Assembly: GCA_013820875.1 (NCBI GenBank)
Contig: JACDHS010000016.1
Location: 1 to 51,689 of the forward strand
Source of the DNA: Verrucomicrobiota bacterium
GTDB taxonomy: Bacteria > Verrucomicrobiota > Verrucomicrobiia > Limisphaerales > JACDHS01
Direction of reading: 5' to 3'
DNA: 51,689 nt
The notes beneath the pieces are model-generated. The model made no database searches. It saw nothing but the letters and a program-made list of their open reading frames with translations, and was not told the origin of the DNA. Within the stretch, counting starts at the first letter, position 1; every line of letters begins with the position of its first letter. The position numbers were made by a program, and so were the translations under genes. This document shows positions 1 through 8,362 of this stretch, piece after piece.

Positions 1-100
1 TTTTTCGATAGTGTAGTTTTTTGACCACCTTCGATTCGCGGTTCAACTGCCGTTTTTAGGATAAACCGATAAAACGTCGAGGGGAGCGCGATTTGAACCG

Positions 101-146
101 CAAAAAATCTCCCGACTCCAAGCGAATTCCGCTCAGAATCGGGAGA
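101..146 (-). terminator. Intrinsic terminator after the YceI-family gene
   Basis: On the minus strand an 8-bp stem TCTCCCGA/TCGGGAGA (plus positions 108-115 and 139-146) encloses a smaller AGCG/CGCT stem and is followed directly by a T6 run (102-107 on plus read as A). It lies 40 nt after the stop codon of the YceI-family gene and plausibly ends the transcript that carries it. Nothing else is seen in bases 1-186. Confidence 0.8.
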
Positions 147-186
147 AATAGTGGAAGGTAAACCAAACTTCCGCGAGGAACAACAC

Positions 187-804
187 TCAGGATTTCGGCG
201 CTGCGCCTGCGATGCTCAAGGTGAGATCAATTTCTTCCGCAACCTTGTCCTGCGGCGCAGAAGGATTGATGTCGAAATCGGCGCGGTTGATGAGAAAATT
301 CGCACGCACGACGAGCAAGTCACCCTGCATCTGTCCGTTGCTGCGAGCGCCCAGCTTGTCTTTTAAATAAGTAAACTTCACCGGGACAGTCATCTCTTTC
401 GTGATGTCTTTCAGCTTGAAGCTGCCGACCACATCCGCAGTCGTGACATCGCCGCTGGTTTTAACATTCTTCAACTCCTTCGTTTCGAAGGTGATTTCAG
501 AATATTTCGCGACATCCATCCATTTGTCGCCATGCATGTGTTCTTTCATCACCGGATTCGGAACATGAAGACTGGATGTGGTGATGATGATTTTACCTTT
601 TGTTGCAGCAGGATTCGCCGAGTCAAAGCTAACGGTGCCGCTGATACCATTTGCACTGCCGTTAATGGCTTCGAGCGGGGCGTCGAGTTTGAAGACGGCA
701 TTGTTAACCCCTTTGGCATCTTTGAAGTCGAACGTTTGCGGCGCAGCAATCGCTGCACAGCCCAGGGACGCGAACACAACTAACGAACACAGTTTATTTC
801 TCAT
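187..804 (-). CDS. YceI-family periplasmic protein
   Basis: A 205-aa protein beginning MRNKLCSLVVFASLG, a signal peptide with a likely cleavage after AIA near residue 20. The mature part has the YceI lipocalin-like pattern: an N-terminal FDFKDAKG strand, a segment HGDKWMDVAKYSEITFET near the middle, and the late segments GDLLVVRANFLINRADFDI. YceI proteins are periplasmic beta-barrels that bind long amphiphilic lipids such as polyisoprenoids; the ligand here cannot be told. I chose the ATG at 804 because a signal peptide starts there; a longer reading to 843 adds residues with no recognisable function. It starts 4 nt after the stop of the small membrane-protein gene upstream, so the two are probably co-transcribed. 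Confidence 0.88.
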   Translation of the reverse strand: MRNKLCSLVVFASLGCAAIAAPQTFDFKDAKGVNNAVFKLDAPLEAINGSANGISGTVSFDSANPAATKGKIIITTSSLHVPNPVMKEHMHGDKWMDVAKYSEITFETKELKNVKTSGDVTTADVVGSFKLKDITKEMTVPVKFTYLKDKLGARSNGQMQGDLLVVRANFLINRADFDINPSAPQDKVAEEIDLTLSIAGAAPKS

Positions 805-808
805 AGTT

Positions 809-1060
809 TTACTTTTGTTTGTTTCGAACGAAGAAGGAAACACCCGCCAGGATTCCCGCTCCCAGCAATGCGCTTCCCAAAAAATCTACTCCCGGCAAAA
901 AGGCTTTTTCGTAGTCGATACCCTCGATTTCGGTGATCTCATCCAATGTCCTGACTTCCCTGCTGGTTTTGGTCCAACCACGATTGGCTCCCGTTCCAAT
1001 CCAAAGCACAACGGCAGCAATCCCGATAAACAGCGCCAAACCCTGCAAAACACGTTTCAT
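809..1060 (-). CDS. Small membrane protein with two TM helices, function unknown
   Basis: An 83-aa protein with a hydrophobic helix at about residues 5-22 and a second at about 59-76, separated by a roughly 35-residue polar loop containing NRGWTKTSREV and an acidic stretch. I do not recognise a named family. The ATG at 1060 was preferred over an upstream start at 1111 because the first helix follows it immediately and the upstream extension would cover a hairpin. It ends 4 nt before the YceI-family start, so it is likely a partner or membrane anchor for that gene's function (inference). Confidence 0.72.
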   Translation of the reverse strand: MKRVLQGLALFIGIAAVVLWIGTGANRGWTKTSREVRTLDEITEIEGIDYEKAFLPGVDFLGSALLGAGILAGVSFFVRNKQK

Positions 1061-1087
1061 CTTTTGTCGGTGTGTGTTTGAGAAGAA

Positions 1088-1108
1088 CTGCCGGCGAGAC
1101 GCCGGCAG
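1088..1108 (-). terminator. Hairpin, weak terminator after sigma factor
   Basis: A perfect 9-bp stem CTGCCGGCG/CGCCGGCAG with a 3-nt loop lies between the sigma-factor stop (1139) and the next start (1060). On the minus strand it is followed by TTCTTCT, a poor U-tract. It could be a partial terminator or a processing site separating the sigma gene from the two downstream genes. Confidence 0.5.
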
Positions 1109-1138
1109 CATGTGGAAAAACCCTGTTTCCCGATTCTT

Positions 1139-2143
1139 TTACTCCGCGATCGTGACGGTTTCGAGTTTCTCGATTTTCCGGCGCAGTTTCGCGAGTGCCA
1201 ATTCCTGTATCTGGCGAATACGTTCGCGGGTCACACCGAATTTCTCACCGATGACTTCGAGTGTTTCCTCGTCATTGCCATCAAGCCCAAAACGTTGACG
1301 CAGAATTTCCTGCTCGCGGGCATCCAGGGTCGGCAGTAAATCGTGGATCAACTGGGAATTCGTTTTGCCCTCGAGTTCCTCGTACGGCGTGTCGGCGTTT
1401 TCATCCGCCACGATCTCAGAAACCGAGTTCGAGTTATCATCGCCGATCGGCGCGTCGAGAGAAGCTGGCTGAATCGAGGCTTTGCGATACTGCCCGATCC
1501 GCTTGGCTGGAATACCGGTCTCTTCACTCAACTCTTCATCGGAAGGCGGACGACCAAATTCATCATGCAACTTCGCTTCCGCACGGCGCATCTGCAGGAG
1601 TTTATCTCCCACATGCACTGGCAGACGAATGGTTTTCGACTGGTCAGAAAGCGCGCGCCGAATGGATTGCTTGATCCACCAGGAAGCATAGGTGGAGAGT
1701 TTAGCCCCTTTCGTAGGGTCAAAACGTTCCACGGCTTTCATCAGGCCGATGTTCCCTTCATTGATCAGATCGAGCAGCGGCAACCCATAGTTTTCATACT
1801 CACGAGCGATCTTCACCACCAGGCGAAGGTTCGCCTTGATCATGTGCTCGCGAGCGTCGGCGTCACCTTTCTTGATCCGCTTGGCCAACGCGATTTCTTC
1901 CTTGGGCGTCAGCAACTGAGTGGTGCCGACCTCGCGGAGGTAAAGTGTGAAAGGGTCCGTATTACGCTCTGTCGCAATGATTGGCTCAATGCGAGGAGTA
2001 ACTGGAACAACGATCGGTTTCGAAGGCTTTTCCATTCTGGCAATACGCACCGGTTTACCGACCTGCTTTTTCGGTTTCAAATCAGAGCGGCGCAATACCG
2101 GCGCCTTCTTTTTACCGAACTTGATATTTACATTTGCTTTCAT
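1139..2143 (-). CDS. RNA polymerase sigma-70 family factor (RpoD/RpoS class)
   Basis: A 334-aa sigma factor with a basic N-terminal tail and no region 1.1. Region 1.2 is seen at DPFTLYLREVG (about residue 64), region 2 with ANLRLVVKIAREYENYG, LINEGNIGLMKAVERFDP and STYASWWIKQSIRRAL (about 100-165), region 3 (about 166-245), and region 4 with RQRFGL...TLEVIGEKFGVTRERIRQI (about 275-315). All promoter-contacting segments look intact, so it should be active; length and missing region 1.1 resemble group 2 factors or the short primary factors of some phyla. The start at 2143 has a perfect AAAGGAGGT 3 nt upstream. Its ATG overlaps the stop of the RND pump gene (ATGA), implying translational coupling to an efflux pump, which is unusual. 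Confidence 0.95.
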   Translation of the reverse strand: MKANVNIKFGKKKAPVLRRSDLKPKKQVGKPVRIARMEKPSKPIVVPVTPRIEPIIATERNTDPFTLYLREVGTTQLLTPKEEIALAKRIKKGDADAREHMIKANLRLVVKIAREYENYGLPLLDLINEGNIGLMKAVERFDPTKGAKLSTYASWWIKQSIRRALSDQSKTIRLPVHVGDKLLQMRRAEAKLHDEFGRPPSDEELSEETGIPAKRIGQYRKASIQPASLDAPIGDDNSNSVSEIVADENADTPYEELEGKTNSQLIHDLLPTLDAREQEILRQRFGLDGNDEETLEVIGEKFGVTRERIRQIQELALAKLRRKIEKLETVTIAE

Positions 2144-5100
2144 TCTACCTCCTTTAATTTGACACCGTTCGCGCCAAATTGTTGCGAATTTTGTTGGTTT
2201 ATTTGCTGACTCAAAAGTTTCTGTTCCGTCCACCCGCCACCCAGCGCACGGATGAGCTGAACGGCTGCAACCGCCTGTTGACCAGCGAGTTGCGCCTGAC
2301 CCCGCTGGGCATTTAACGCCCCCCGGTTGGCGTCCACCACTTCGAGAAAACTGACGAAGCCAGCCTTATAACGATCAGTTGCGAGCGAAAACGCCTTTTT
2401 CGAAGCTGCCACCGCACGTTCCTGGGCTGCTGCCTGCTGCGCGAGAAAGTGAATTCCCGCCAGGCTGTTCTCCACATCACCGAACGCCACAAGGATGCGT
2501 TGGCGATAATTAGCAACCGTTTCCTCGTAAGCAGCGCGAGAACGATTCAAGGCGGCCTGATTTCTTCCACCGGCGAAGATCGGCAACGAGACACTCGGGC
2601 CGATAGACCAGATGTGGCTGTCCCAGTCGAACAACGAACTTAACTCACCACTCATGAACCCACCACTGCCGGTTAAACGCAAAACCGGGAAAAATGCGGC
2701 CTTCGCAACCCCGATCTGGGCATTGGCCGCAGCGAGTTGACGCTCCGCCTCCGCAACATCCGGTCGGCGCTCCAACAAGTCAGCCGGTAACCCGGCTGGA
2801 ATTGCAAGGGCGCGAACGTTCCACACGTTTTCATTTTTTGCCAATCGAAAATTCGATGGATTTTCACCAGCCAAAATGGCAATGGCATTTTCCAGTGCCG
2901 CGCGGCGCCGGTTCACTGCCGCAAGCTCCGCTTCGCTCGCCGCCAACTCGGTGTCGGCCCGCGCAATTTCGAGCTCATTGCCAATACCCCCTTCAAACCG
3001 ACTGCGCACAAGCCGCACCAACTCCTTGCGCAGATCCAAGCTGTCCGCAAGCGTTACGATCTCGGCGTCCAGTGAACGCAATGCAAAATAATTTTGCGCG
3101 AGATCGGCCTGCAATGTGAGCAGCACATTTTGCAATGAAGCTTCGGAAGCCTGCGCATTCGCCCGGGCGCTCTCGAAGCCGCGACGGACGCGCCCCCACA
3201 AGTCAACTTCATAACTCAGATCCAACGGCGCGCGAAACGTGTTCGCCGTGATGTCGCCAAAGCTCGGTTCCTGGTTGGGTGAAAAACGCTCACGCCTCCA
3301 GCTAGGATTGGAATCCAAGGTCGGCAACAAATCCGCGCGGGTGACCCGCGCCGTCGCCCGGGCCTGGTCAACGCGAGCCACAGCCGCTCGCAACTCTTGA
3401 TTGGCACTGGTGGCCCGTTGTTGTAATTCGTTCAACTGCGCATCGTCAAAAATCTCCCACCAGGCGCCCTTCGGCAGATGATCGAGCGGCGTGGCTTCTT
3501 TCCACTGGCCGAGATCGTTGGTGCTGACGTTTTTGTATGCAGCAGGGGCGATTGTCTCCGGACGCTTGTAATCCGGCCCAACTTTGCAACCCGTCAACAC
3601 GACACCAGCGAGAGCCAGCAATGAAACGGTTCCGACAGCAACAACCTTGTTCGTTGTAACCGGCTTCTTTTGCCAGCCGATCTTCATCAGAACGACATAG
3701 AACACCGGGGTGAGAAACAACCCAACCAACGTCACGCCGATCATTCCGGAGAACACCGCAATTCCCATTGCCTGACGCATCTCGGCGCCTGCTCCGCGGG
3801 AGATAACCAGCGGAAATACCCCGGCGATAAAGGCAATGGATGTCATTAAGATTGGACGCAACCGGAGGCGGCAGGCTTCAACCGCAGCATCATAGGGCGA
3901 CAATCCTTCCTCCTCCTGTTTGTGCTTGGCAAATTCGACAATCAAAATCGCGTTCTTGCAGGCCAATCCCACCAGCACGATCAAGCCGATCTGCGTGAAG
4001 ATATTGTTGTCCTGACCCGAAAAATAAACGCCCGCGATGGCAAACAACAAACAAAGTGGCACGACTAAAATAATTGTCAGCGGCAAACGCAAACTTTCGT
4101 ATTGCGCCGCAAGCACAAGGAACACGAGCAGGATGCAAAGCGGATAGATGTAAACCGCACTGTTGCCCGCGAGGATTCGTTGATAGGTCAGATCAGTCCA
4201 TTCGAACGCCATTCCTTTCGGCAGATTTTTGCTCACCATAGTAGCAACGGCGTCTTCTGCTTCGCCGGAACTAAATCCAGGCGCAGGACCGCCGTTGATT
4301 TCTGCAGCGGGATACCCGTTGTAACGCACCACCCGATCCGGTCCGTGCGATTCCGTGACTTTCACCAGCGAACCGAGCGGAACCATTTGTCCGTTCAGGT
4401 TGCGCGTTTTTAGACGCGTCACATCTTCCGCGCGATCACGGAAACGAGCGTCGGCTTGTGCGATCACCTGGTAAGTCCGGCCAAACAGGTTGAAATCGTT
4501 CACGTAAAGAGAACCAAGATAAATCTGCATCGTTTCAAACAAATTCTGCAGCGGCACACCTTGCGCTTTCGCCTTCACACGATCGATTTCTGCATCGAGT
4601 TGCGGGACGTTGACAGTAAACGTTGAAAACAATCCAGCCAACCCCGGCGTTTGATTCCCCTGATTGACCAATGCCTGAGTGTTCTGGAAAAGAGCGTCGT
4701 AGCCGAGACCGGCACGGTCTTCGACATACATTTTAAATCCGGAGATCGCGCTCATGCCGTTCACGGGCGGCGGCGTCACGGCGAGGACAAACGCTTCCTG
4801 AATTCCTGCGAACTGCTGATTCAATGCCCCTGCAATAGCTGCACCAGTCAGCTCCGGTGTTTTGCGTTTATTGAAATCATCCAGCCCAAAGAAAACAATG
4901 CCGGCATTCGGCGCGACGCTGAATCCGCTGATGCTCAATCCCGGAAAGGCAATTGCATCTTTCACACCCGGCGTTTTCAAGCCGATGTCCGACATCCTGC
5001 GAATCACCTCTTCCGTGCGATCCAATGACGAAGCGTCTGGCAACTGCGTGAAAGCGACCAAGTATTGCTTATCCTGATCCGGTACGAAGCCGGTGGGAAC

Positions 5101-6801
5101 CTTCAGGAAACTCCAACCGGTCAGGCACAGCAATCCCACATAGAGGACGATAGCAATCGCGCTCTTGCGCACGACACTGCCGACACCAGCCGCATACTTG
5201 TTTCCAGACCAGGTGAACAAACGATTGAACGGACGGAAAAACCATCCCAAAGAGCGGTCCATTCCGCGTGAGAGAAAATCTTTCTTCTCATTGTGCCCCT
5301 TCAGCAACAACGCACAAAGCGCCGGAGACAAGGTCAAGGAGTTGAAAGCCGAGATAACAGTCGAAATCGCAATCGTGATCGCGAACTGTTTGTAAAACTG
5401 TCCGGTCAACCCGCTGATGAACGCTGTCGGAATAAAGACCGCGCACAACACCAGCGCAATCGCGATGATCGGCCCCGTCACCTCATTCATCGCTTTCCGG
5501 GTCGCTTCAAATGGCGTCAACCCAAGACTGATATTTCGTTCCACGTTTTCGACGACGACAATTGCGTCATCCACCACGATACCGATGGCCAGCACCAACC
5601 CGAACAAGGTCAGCGCATTGATGCTGAACCCAAGCGCCAGCATCACAGCAAAAGTGCCGACCAGCGAAACCGGCACTGCGGCCAGCGGAATGATCGAAGC
5701 GCGCCATGTCTGCAAAAACACGATCACAACAATCACCACCAGGAACACCGCTTCAAACAGTGTGTTACGCACTGCTTTGATTGAGTCGCGCACGAAAACC
5801 GTCGGGTCATAGACAACGGAGTAATCCAAGCCTTCAGGAAAATCCTTCTTCAAATCGTCCATCGTGCTGCGGACATCTTCGGAGAGCTGAATGGCGTTTG
5901 CGCCCGGCGCCTGAAAAATGGGAATGGCCACCGCTGCTTTGTTATTCAGCAGCGACCGCAACGAATATCCGGAAGCACCGAGCTCAATTCGCGCCACATC
6001 CTTGAGCAGCGTTTTTTCTCCGTTCGGACCGGACTTTACGATGATCCCGGAAAACTCTTCCTCCGTGAGCAAACGGCCTTTGGCGTTGATTTGGAGTTCC
6101 AGATTCACACCGGAACCGCTGACCGGTGGCTGCCCCACTGCACCAGCGGCGATCTGAACGTTCTGTTCCCGGATCGCATTAACAATGTCGCTGGCCCCGA
6201 GGCCGCGCGCTGCTGCCTTGTCCGGATCGAGCCAAATGCGCATGGCATAATCACCTGAACCGAACACTTCTACAGACCCCGCACCCGGCACACGCGCCAA
6301 AACATCGCGCACCTGAAGCGTGGCGTAATTGCGCAGGTAAACTTCGTCATAGCGATCATTCGGGGAGAGCAAATGCACAACCATCGTCAGATCGGGCGAT
6401 TGCTTCACCGTGGTCACACCAAAGCGACGCACTTCCTCTGGCAGTTTCGGCAACGCCTGCGAAACACGGTTCTGCACCAGCACCTGTGCTTTATCAACGT
6501 CGGTTCCAAGCTTGAACGTGACCGTCAGCATCATCACGCCATCGCTCGTTGACTGGGAAAGCATGTAAAGCGAGTTTTCGACACCGTTGACCGCCTGCTC
6601 AAGCGGAGCGGCGACTGTTTCAGCAATCGTTTTCGGATTCGCCCCGGGATACATCGCGCGCACTACGATCGTCGGCGGGACAACTTCCGGATACTCACTG
6701 ATCGGCAGACGCCACATCGCGATCAATCCAAGCAGGAAAATGATCGCGGAAAGCACTCCCGCGAAGATCGGTCGGCTGATGAAAAAATGTGAAAATCTCA
6801 T
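2140..6801 (-). CDS. RND (HAE1-type) efflux pump fused to a NodT/OprM-type outer-membrane channel
   Basis: A 1553-aa in-frame fusion. Residues 1 to about 1045 are a complete AcrB/MexB-type proton-driven multidrug pump: N-terminal FFISRPIFAGVLSAIIFLLG, periplasmic porter loops, and TM4 with GIVVDDAIVVVENVER carrying the paired Asp of the proton relay. Residues about 1050-1072 are a basic patch (WQKKP), a hydrophobic helix and a lipobox LTGC with Cys1072. Residues 1072-1553 have the size and pattern of an OprM/NodT channel lipoprotein (CKVGPDYKRP start, ERRPDVAEAERQL, SLPIFAGGR). AcrB ends in the cytoplasm, so the extra helix could act as an internal signal sequence that signal peptidase II may cut, releasing a lipidated channel; alternatively it stays as a thirteenth membrane helix. 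It follows the membrane-fusion gene by 18 nt. Confidence 0.95.
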   Translation of the reverse strand: MRFSHFFISRPIFAGVLSAIIFLLGLIAMWRLPISEYPEVVPPTIVVRAMYPGANPKTIAETVAAPLEQAVNGVENSLYMLSQSTSDGVMMLTVTFKLGTDVDKAQVLVQNRVSQALPKLPEEVRRFGVTTVKQSPDLTMVVHLLSPNDRYDEVYLRNYATLQVRDVLARVPGAGSVEVFGSGDYAMRIWLDPDKAAARGLGASDIVNAIREQNVQIAAGAVGQPPVSGSGVNLELQINAKGRLLTEEEFSGIIVKSGPNGEKTLLKDVARIELGASGYSLRSLLNNKAAVAIPIFQAPGANAIQLSEDVRSTMDDLKKDFPEGLDYSVVYDPTVFVRDSIKAVRNTLFEAVFLVVIVVIVFLQTWRASIIPLAAVPVSLVGTFAVMLALGFSINALTLFGLVLAIGIVVDDAIVVVENVERNISLGLTPFEATRKAMNEVTGPIIAIALVLCAVFIPTAFISGLTGQFYKQFAITIAISTVISAFNSLTLSPALCALLLKGHNEKKDFLSRGMDRSLGWFFRPFNRLFTWSGNKYAAGVGSVVRKSAIAIVLYVGLLCLTGWSFLKVPTGFVPDQDKQYLVAFTQLPDASSLDRTEEVIRRMSDIGLKTPGVKDAIAFPGLSISGFSVAPNAGIVFFGLDDFNKRKTPELTGAAIAGALNQQFAGIQEAFVLAVTPPPVNGMSAISGFKMYVEDRAGLGYDALFQNTQALVNQGNQTPGLAGLFSTFTVNVPQLDAEIDRVKAKAQGVPLQNLFETMQIYLGSLYVNDFNLFGRTYQVIAQADARFRDRAEDVTRLKTRNLNGQMVPLGSLVKVTESHGPDRVVRYNGYPAAEINGGPAPGFSSGEAEDAVATMVSKNLPKGMAFEWTDLTYQRILAGNSAVYIYPLCILLVFLVLAAQYESLRLPLTIILVVPLCLLFAIAGVYFSGQDNNIFTQIGLIVLVGLACKNAILIVEFAKHKQEEEGLSPYDAAVEACRLRLRPILMTSIAFIAGVFPLVISRGAGAEMRQAMGIAVFSGMIGVTLVGLFLTPVFYVVLMKIGWQKKPVTTNKVVAVGTVSLLALAGVVLTGCKVGPDYKRPETIAPAAYKNVSTNDLGQWKEATPLDHLPKGAWWEIFDDAQLNELQQRATSANQELRAAVARVDQARATARVTRADLLPTLDSNPSWRRERFSPNQEPSFGDITANTFRAPLDLSYEVDLWGRVRRGFESARANAQASEASLQNVLLTLQADLAQNYFALRSLDAEIVTLADSLDLRKELVRLVRSRFEGGIGNELEIARADTELAASEAELAAVNRRRAALENAIAILAGENPSNFRLAKNENVWNVRALAIPAGLPADLLERRPDVAEAERQLAAANAQIGVAKAAFFPVLRLTGSGGFMSGELSSLFDWDSHIWSIGPSVSLPIFAGGRNQAALNRSRAAYEETVANYRQRILVAFGDVENSLAGIHFLAQQAAAQERAVAASKKAFSLATDRYKAGFVSFLEVVDANRGALNAQRGQAQLAGQQAVAAVQLIRALGGGWTEQKLLSQQINQQNSQQFGANGVKLKEVE
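2147..2155 (-). promoter_or_regulatory. Strong Shine-Dalgarno of the sigma-factor gene
   Basis: AAAGGAGGT on the minus strand, embedded in the last codons of the pump-channel gene and 3 nt before the ATG at 2143. It decides the start among several possible ones. Most other genes in the window have much weaker sites, so translation of this sigma factor appears to be set high. Confidence 0.85.
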
Positions 6802-6819
6802 AACTTGCCCTTACCCGCC

Positions 6820-7998
6820 TTATTTCTTCGCAGTTTGACTGTCGGTTTTCGGGGCTTCGGCAGTCGCCTCCTGCGGAACAATCGGCATTCCCGGGCGCAC
6901 GCGTTGCTGGACGATGTTGGCAACGATCTGATCGTCTGCCTCGAGGCCGCTACGAATGACGCGTTTACCATCGATCGTCGGGCCGAGTTTCACGGCGCGA
7001 TACTCCACGGTATTCGTCGGCGTCAGTGCCAAAACAAACTTCTGCACTTGATCGGTCCCGATGGAGCGTTCGTCCACTAAGAGGGCGGTGTATTTCGCGC
7101 TGCCCGGAATCCGAATGCGGGCAAACAAGCCGGGGACAATTTCGCCGTTCGGATTCGGAAACACCGCGCGTAAAAGGATGCTGCCCGTATTTGCGTCGAG
7201 CCGGTTGTCGAACGATTCCACGTAGCCGTGGTTGGTGAATGTATCTGCGTCAGCCAACTGCAGTTCCACAGGAATCTCCCCTTTGCCGTTGCTGGCAATC
7301 TGATTCGCGCGGTTCAATGTATTGAACTTCAACAGGAAATTTTCATCCACGTCCGCATAGACATAGATCGGATCCACAGAAACGATCGTGGTCAGCACGG
7401 CCGCTGCCGCCGGGATGCCACTCACGTAATTTCCTTCTGTGATCAATGCCCGGCTAACTCGACCCGTAATCGGCGCACGCACCTGGGTGTATTCCAAATC
7501 AAGTTTGGCTGTATCACGCGCCGCTTCCGCTGCGAGCAAACTAGCTTTAGCTTCCTGGAAACGCGACTCACGCTGCTCCGCTTCTTCAGTCGAGATAGCT
7601 CGATTTGTTAAAAGTTGCTCCGTGCGTTTCGCTTCGCGTTCAGCACTGGTCACACGGACTTCGGCCTGAATGTATTCCGCTTCGCGACGATTGAACTCCG
7701 CCTGGTGCCAGCGCGGATCAATCACAAACAGAACATCTCCTTTTTTCACCAACTGGCCGGACTGAAACTTAACCTCCTGCACATGACCCGAGACGCGCGG
7801 ACGCAGGTCCACTCTTTCGACAGCCTCCGTGCGACCGGTGAATTCGTTCCACTCGATGATTTCCTGCCGTTCGACTGGTGCGATCGTCACAACCGGGGGC
7901 GGGGGAGCTTGTTGCTCTGTTGCTTCTTTTCGGCAACCAATCAATGCAGTTGCAGCCAAAGCCATGCTGAAAAATATAGAAATTCGTTTCATACCCAT
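6820..7998 (-). CDS. RND efflux periplasmic adaptor (membrane-fusion lipoprotein, AcrA/MexA type)
   Basis: 392 aa with a lipoprotein signal: KRISIFFSMALAATALIGC, Cys22 if the first ATG is used. Then come the hallmarks of HlyD/AcrA adaptors: VRPRVSGHV-type lipoyl half (VDLRPRVSGHVQEVKFQSGQ), a long coiled-coil hairpin rich in Glu/Arg/Ala (about 90-150), the second lipoyl half (YTQVRAPITGRVSRALI), beta-barrel and membrane-proximal domains. It links the inner-membrane pump with the outer-membrane channel, which here are one polypeptide. Its ATG at 7998 overlaps the last base of the stop of the upstream ORF (TAATG); an in-frame ATG at 7992 is an equal alternative. Confidence 0.95.
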   Translation of the reverse strand: MGMKRISIFFSMALAATALIGCRKEATEQQAPPPPVVTIAPVERQEIIEWNEFTGRTEAVERVDLRPRVSGHVQEVKFQSGQLVKKGDVLFVIDPRWHQAEFNRREAEYIQAEVRVTSAEREAKRTEQLLTNRAISTEEAEQRESRFQEAKASLLAAEAARDTAKLDLEYTQVRAPITGRVSRALITEGNYVSGIPAAAAVLTTIVSVDPIYVYADVDENFLLKFNTLNRANQIASNGKGEIPVELQLADADTFTNHGYVESFDNRLDANTGSILLRAVFPNPNGEIVPGLFARIRIPGSAKYTALLVDERSIGTDQVQKFVLALTPTNTVEYRAVKLGPTIDGKRVIRSGLEADDQIVANIVQQRVRPGMPIVPQEATAEAPKTDSQTAKK

Positions 7999-8309
7999 TA
8001 AGCGGCAAAGCTAAGTTCGGATGTGCTCGCCTTGACCGCGCGTTGGCGCTCAGCCCAGACAAGAGCGTTGGTTACCTTTTCTTCTGCCAAAATCGGGAAG
8101 AACAGGTGCGGAAACGTGGTATCCCAGGCGACCGATTCCGCTTCGTGCAAACTAAGGTCAAGCAGGTGCAAATCTGCAAACTGCCCCAGGTATTGCTGCC
8201 GCAACCCACGTTTCATCTCCAGCACCGCTTTGGATGCAGCCGGGCATCGTTCCCCCTTGTCCGCATCCCCTTTTGTTTTAACCTTATGTTCCAGGACCAG
8301 CTTTCTCAT
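7998..8309 (-). CDS. Unknown 103-aa protein, first gene of the efflux operon
   Basis: Begins MRKLVLEHKVKTKGDADKG and is preceded by AAAGGA at a suitable distance. It appears soluble: a basic N-terminus, then a mixed helical segment (LRQQYLGQFADLHLLDLSL), WDTTFPHLFFPILAEEKV and a C-terminal AERQRAVKAS tail. No signal peptide or membrane helix and no family I recognise. Reality is supported by its good ribosome site, its TAATG overlap with the adaptor gene, and its position 18 nt downstream of a TetR-type operator identical in spacing to the one before tetR. It may be an accessory or regulatory protein of the pump operon; function is open. Confidence 0.65.
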   Translation of the reverse strand: MRKLVLEHKVKTKGDADKGERCPAASKAVLEMKRGLRQQYLGQFADLHLLDLSLHEAESVAWDTTFPHLFFPILAEEKVTNALVWAERQRAVKASTSELSFAA

Positions 8310-8326
8310 ACTTTTTCCTTTAAGTA

Positions 8327-8344
8327 GTTGACCGTTTAGTAAAC
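8327..8344. promoter_or_regulatory. Putative TetR operator B, before the efflux operon
   Basis: GTTGACCGTTTAGTAAAC, with outer arms GTTnAC/GTnAAC forming an inverted repeat. On the minus strand it matches operator A (8989-9006 plus strand) as GTTTACTAnnnnGTCAAC. It ends 18 nt from the ORF103 start codon, exactly the spacing of operator A to tetR, so it probably binds the adjacent TetR-family protein. Confidence 0.7.
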
Positions 8345-8362
8345 TGCTTGCTCAAAAAAAAA

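Noticed and set aside
1-100. tRNA or small RNA gene at the left edge
   Set aside because: No cloverleaf could be drawn; only the terminator at 101-146 is supported.
2144-2233. Longer N-terminus for the sigma factor from a GTG
   Set aside because: Would lie within the pump gene and ignore the perfect Shine-Dalgarno before the ATG at 2143.
5293-5784. 163-codon plus-strand frame opposite the RND pump
   Set aside because: Gln/Arg/His-rich shadow of a conserved gene on the other strand.
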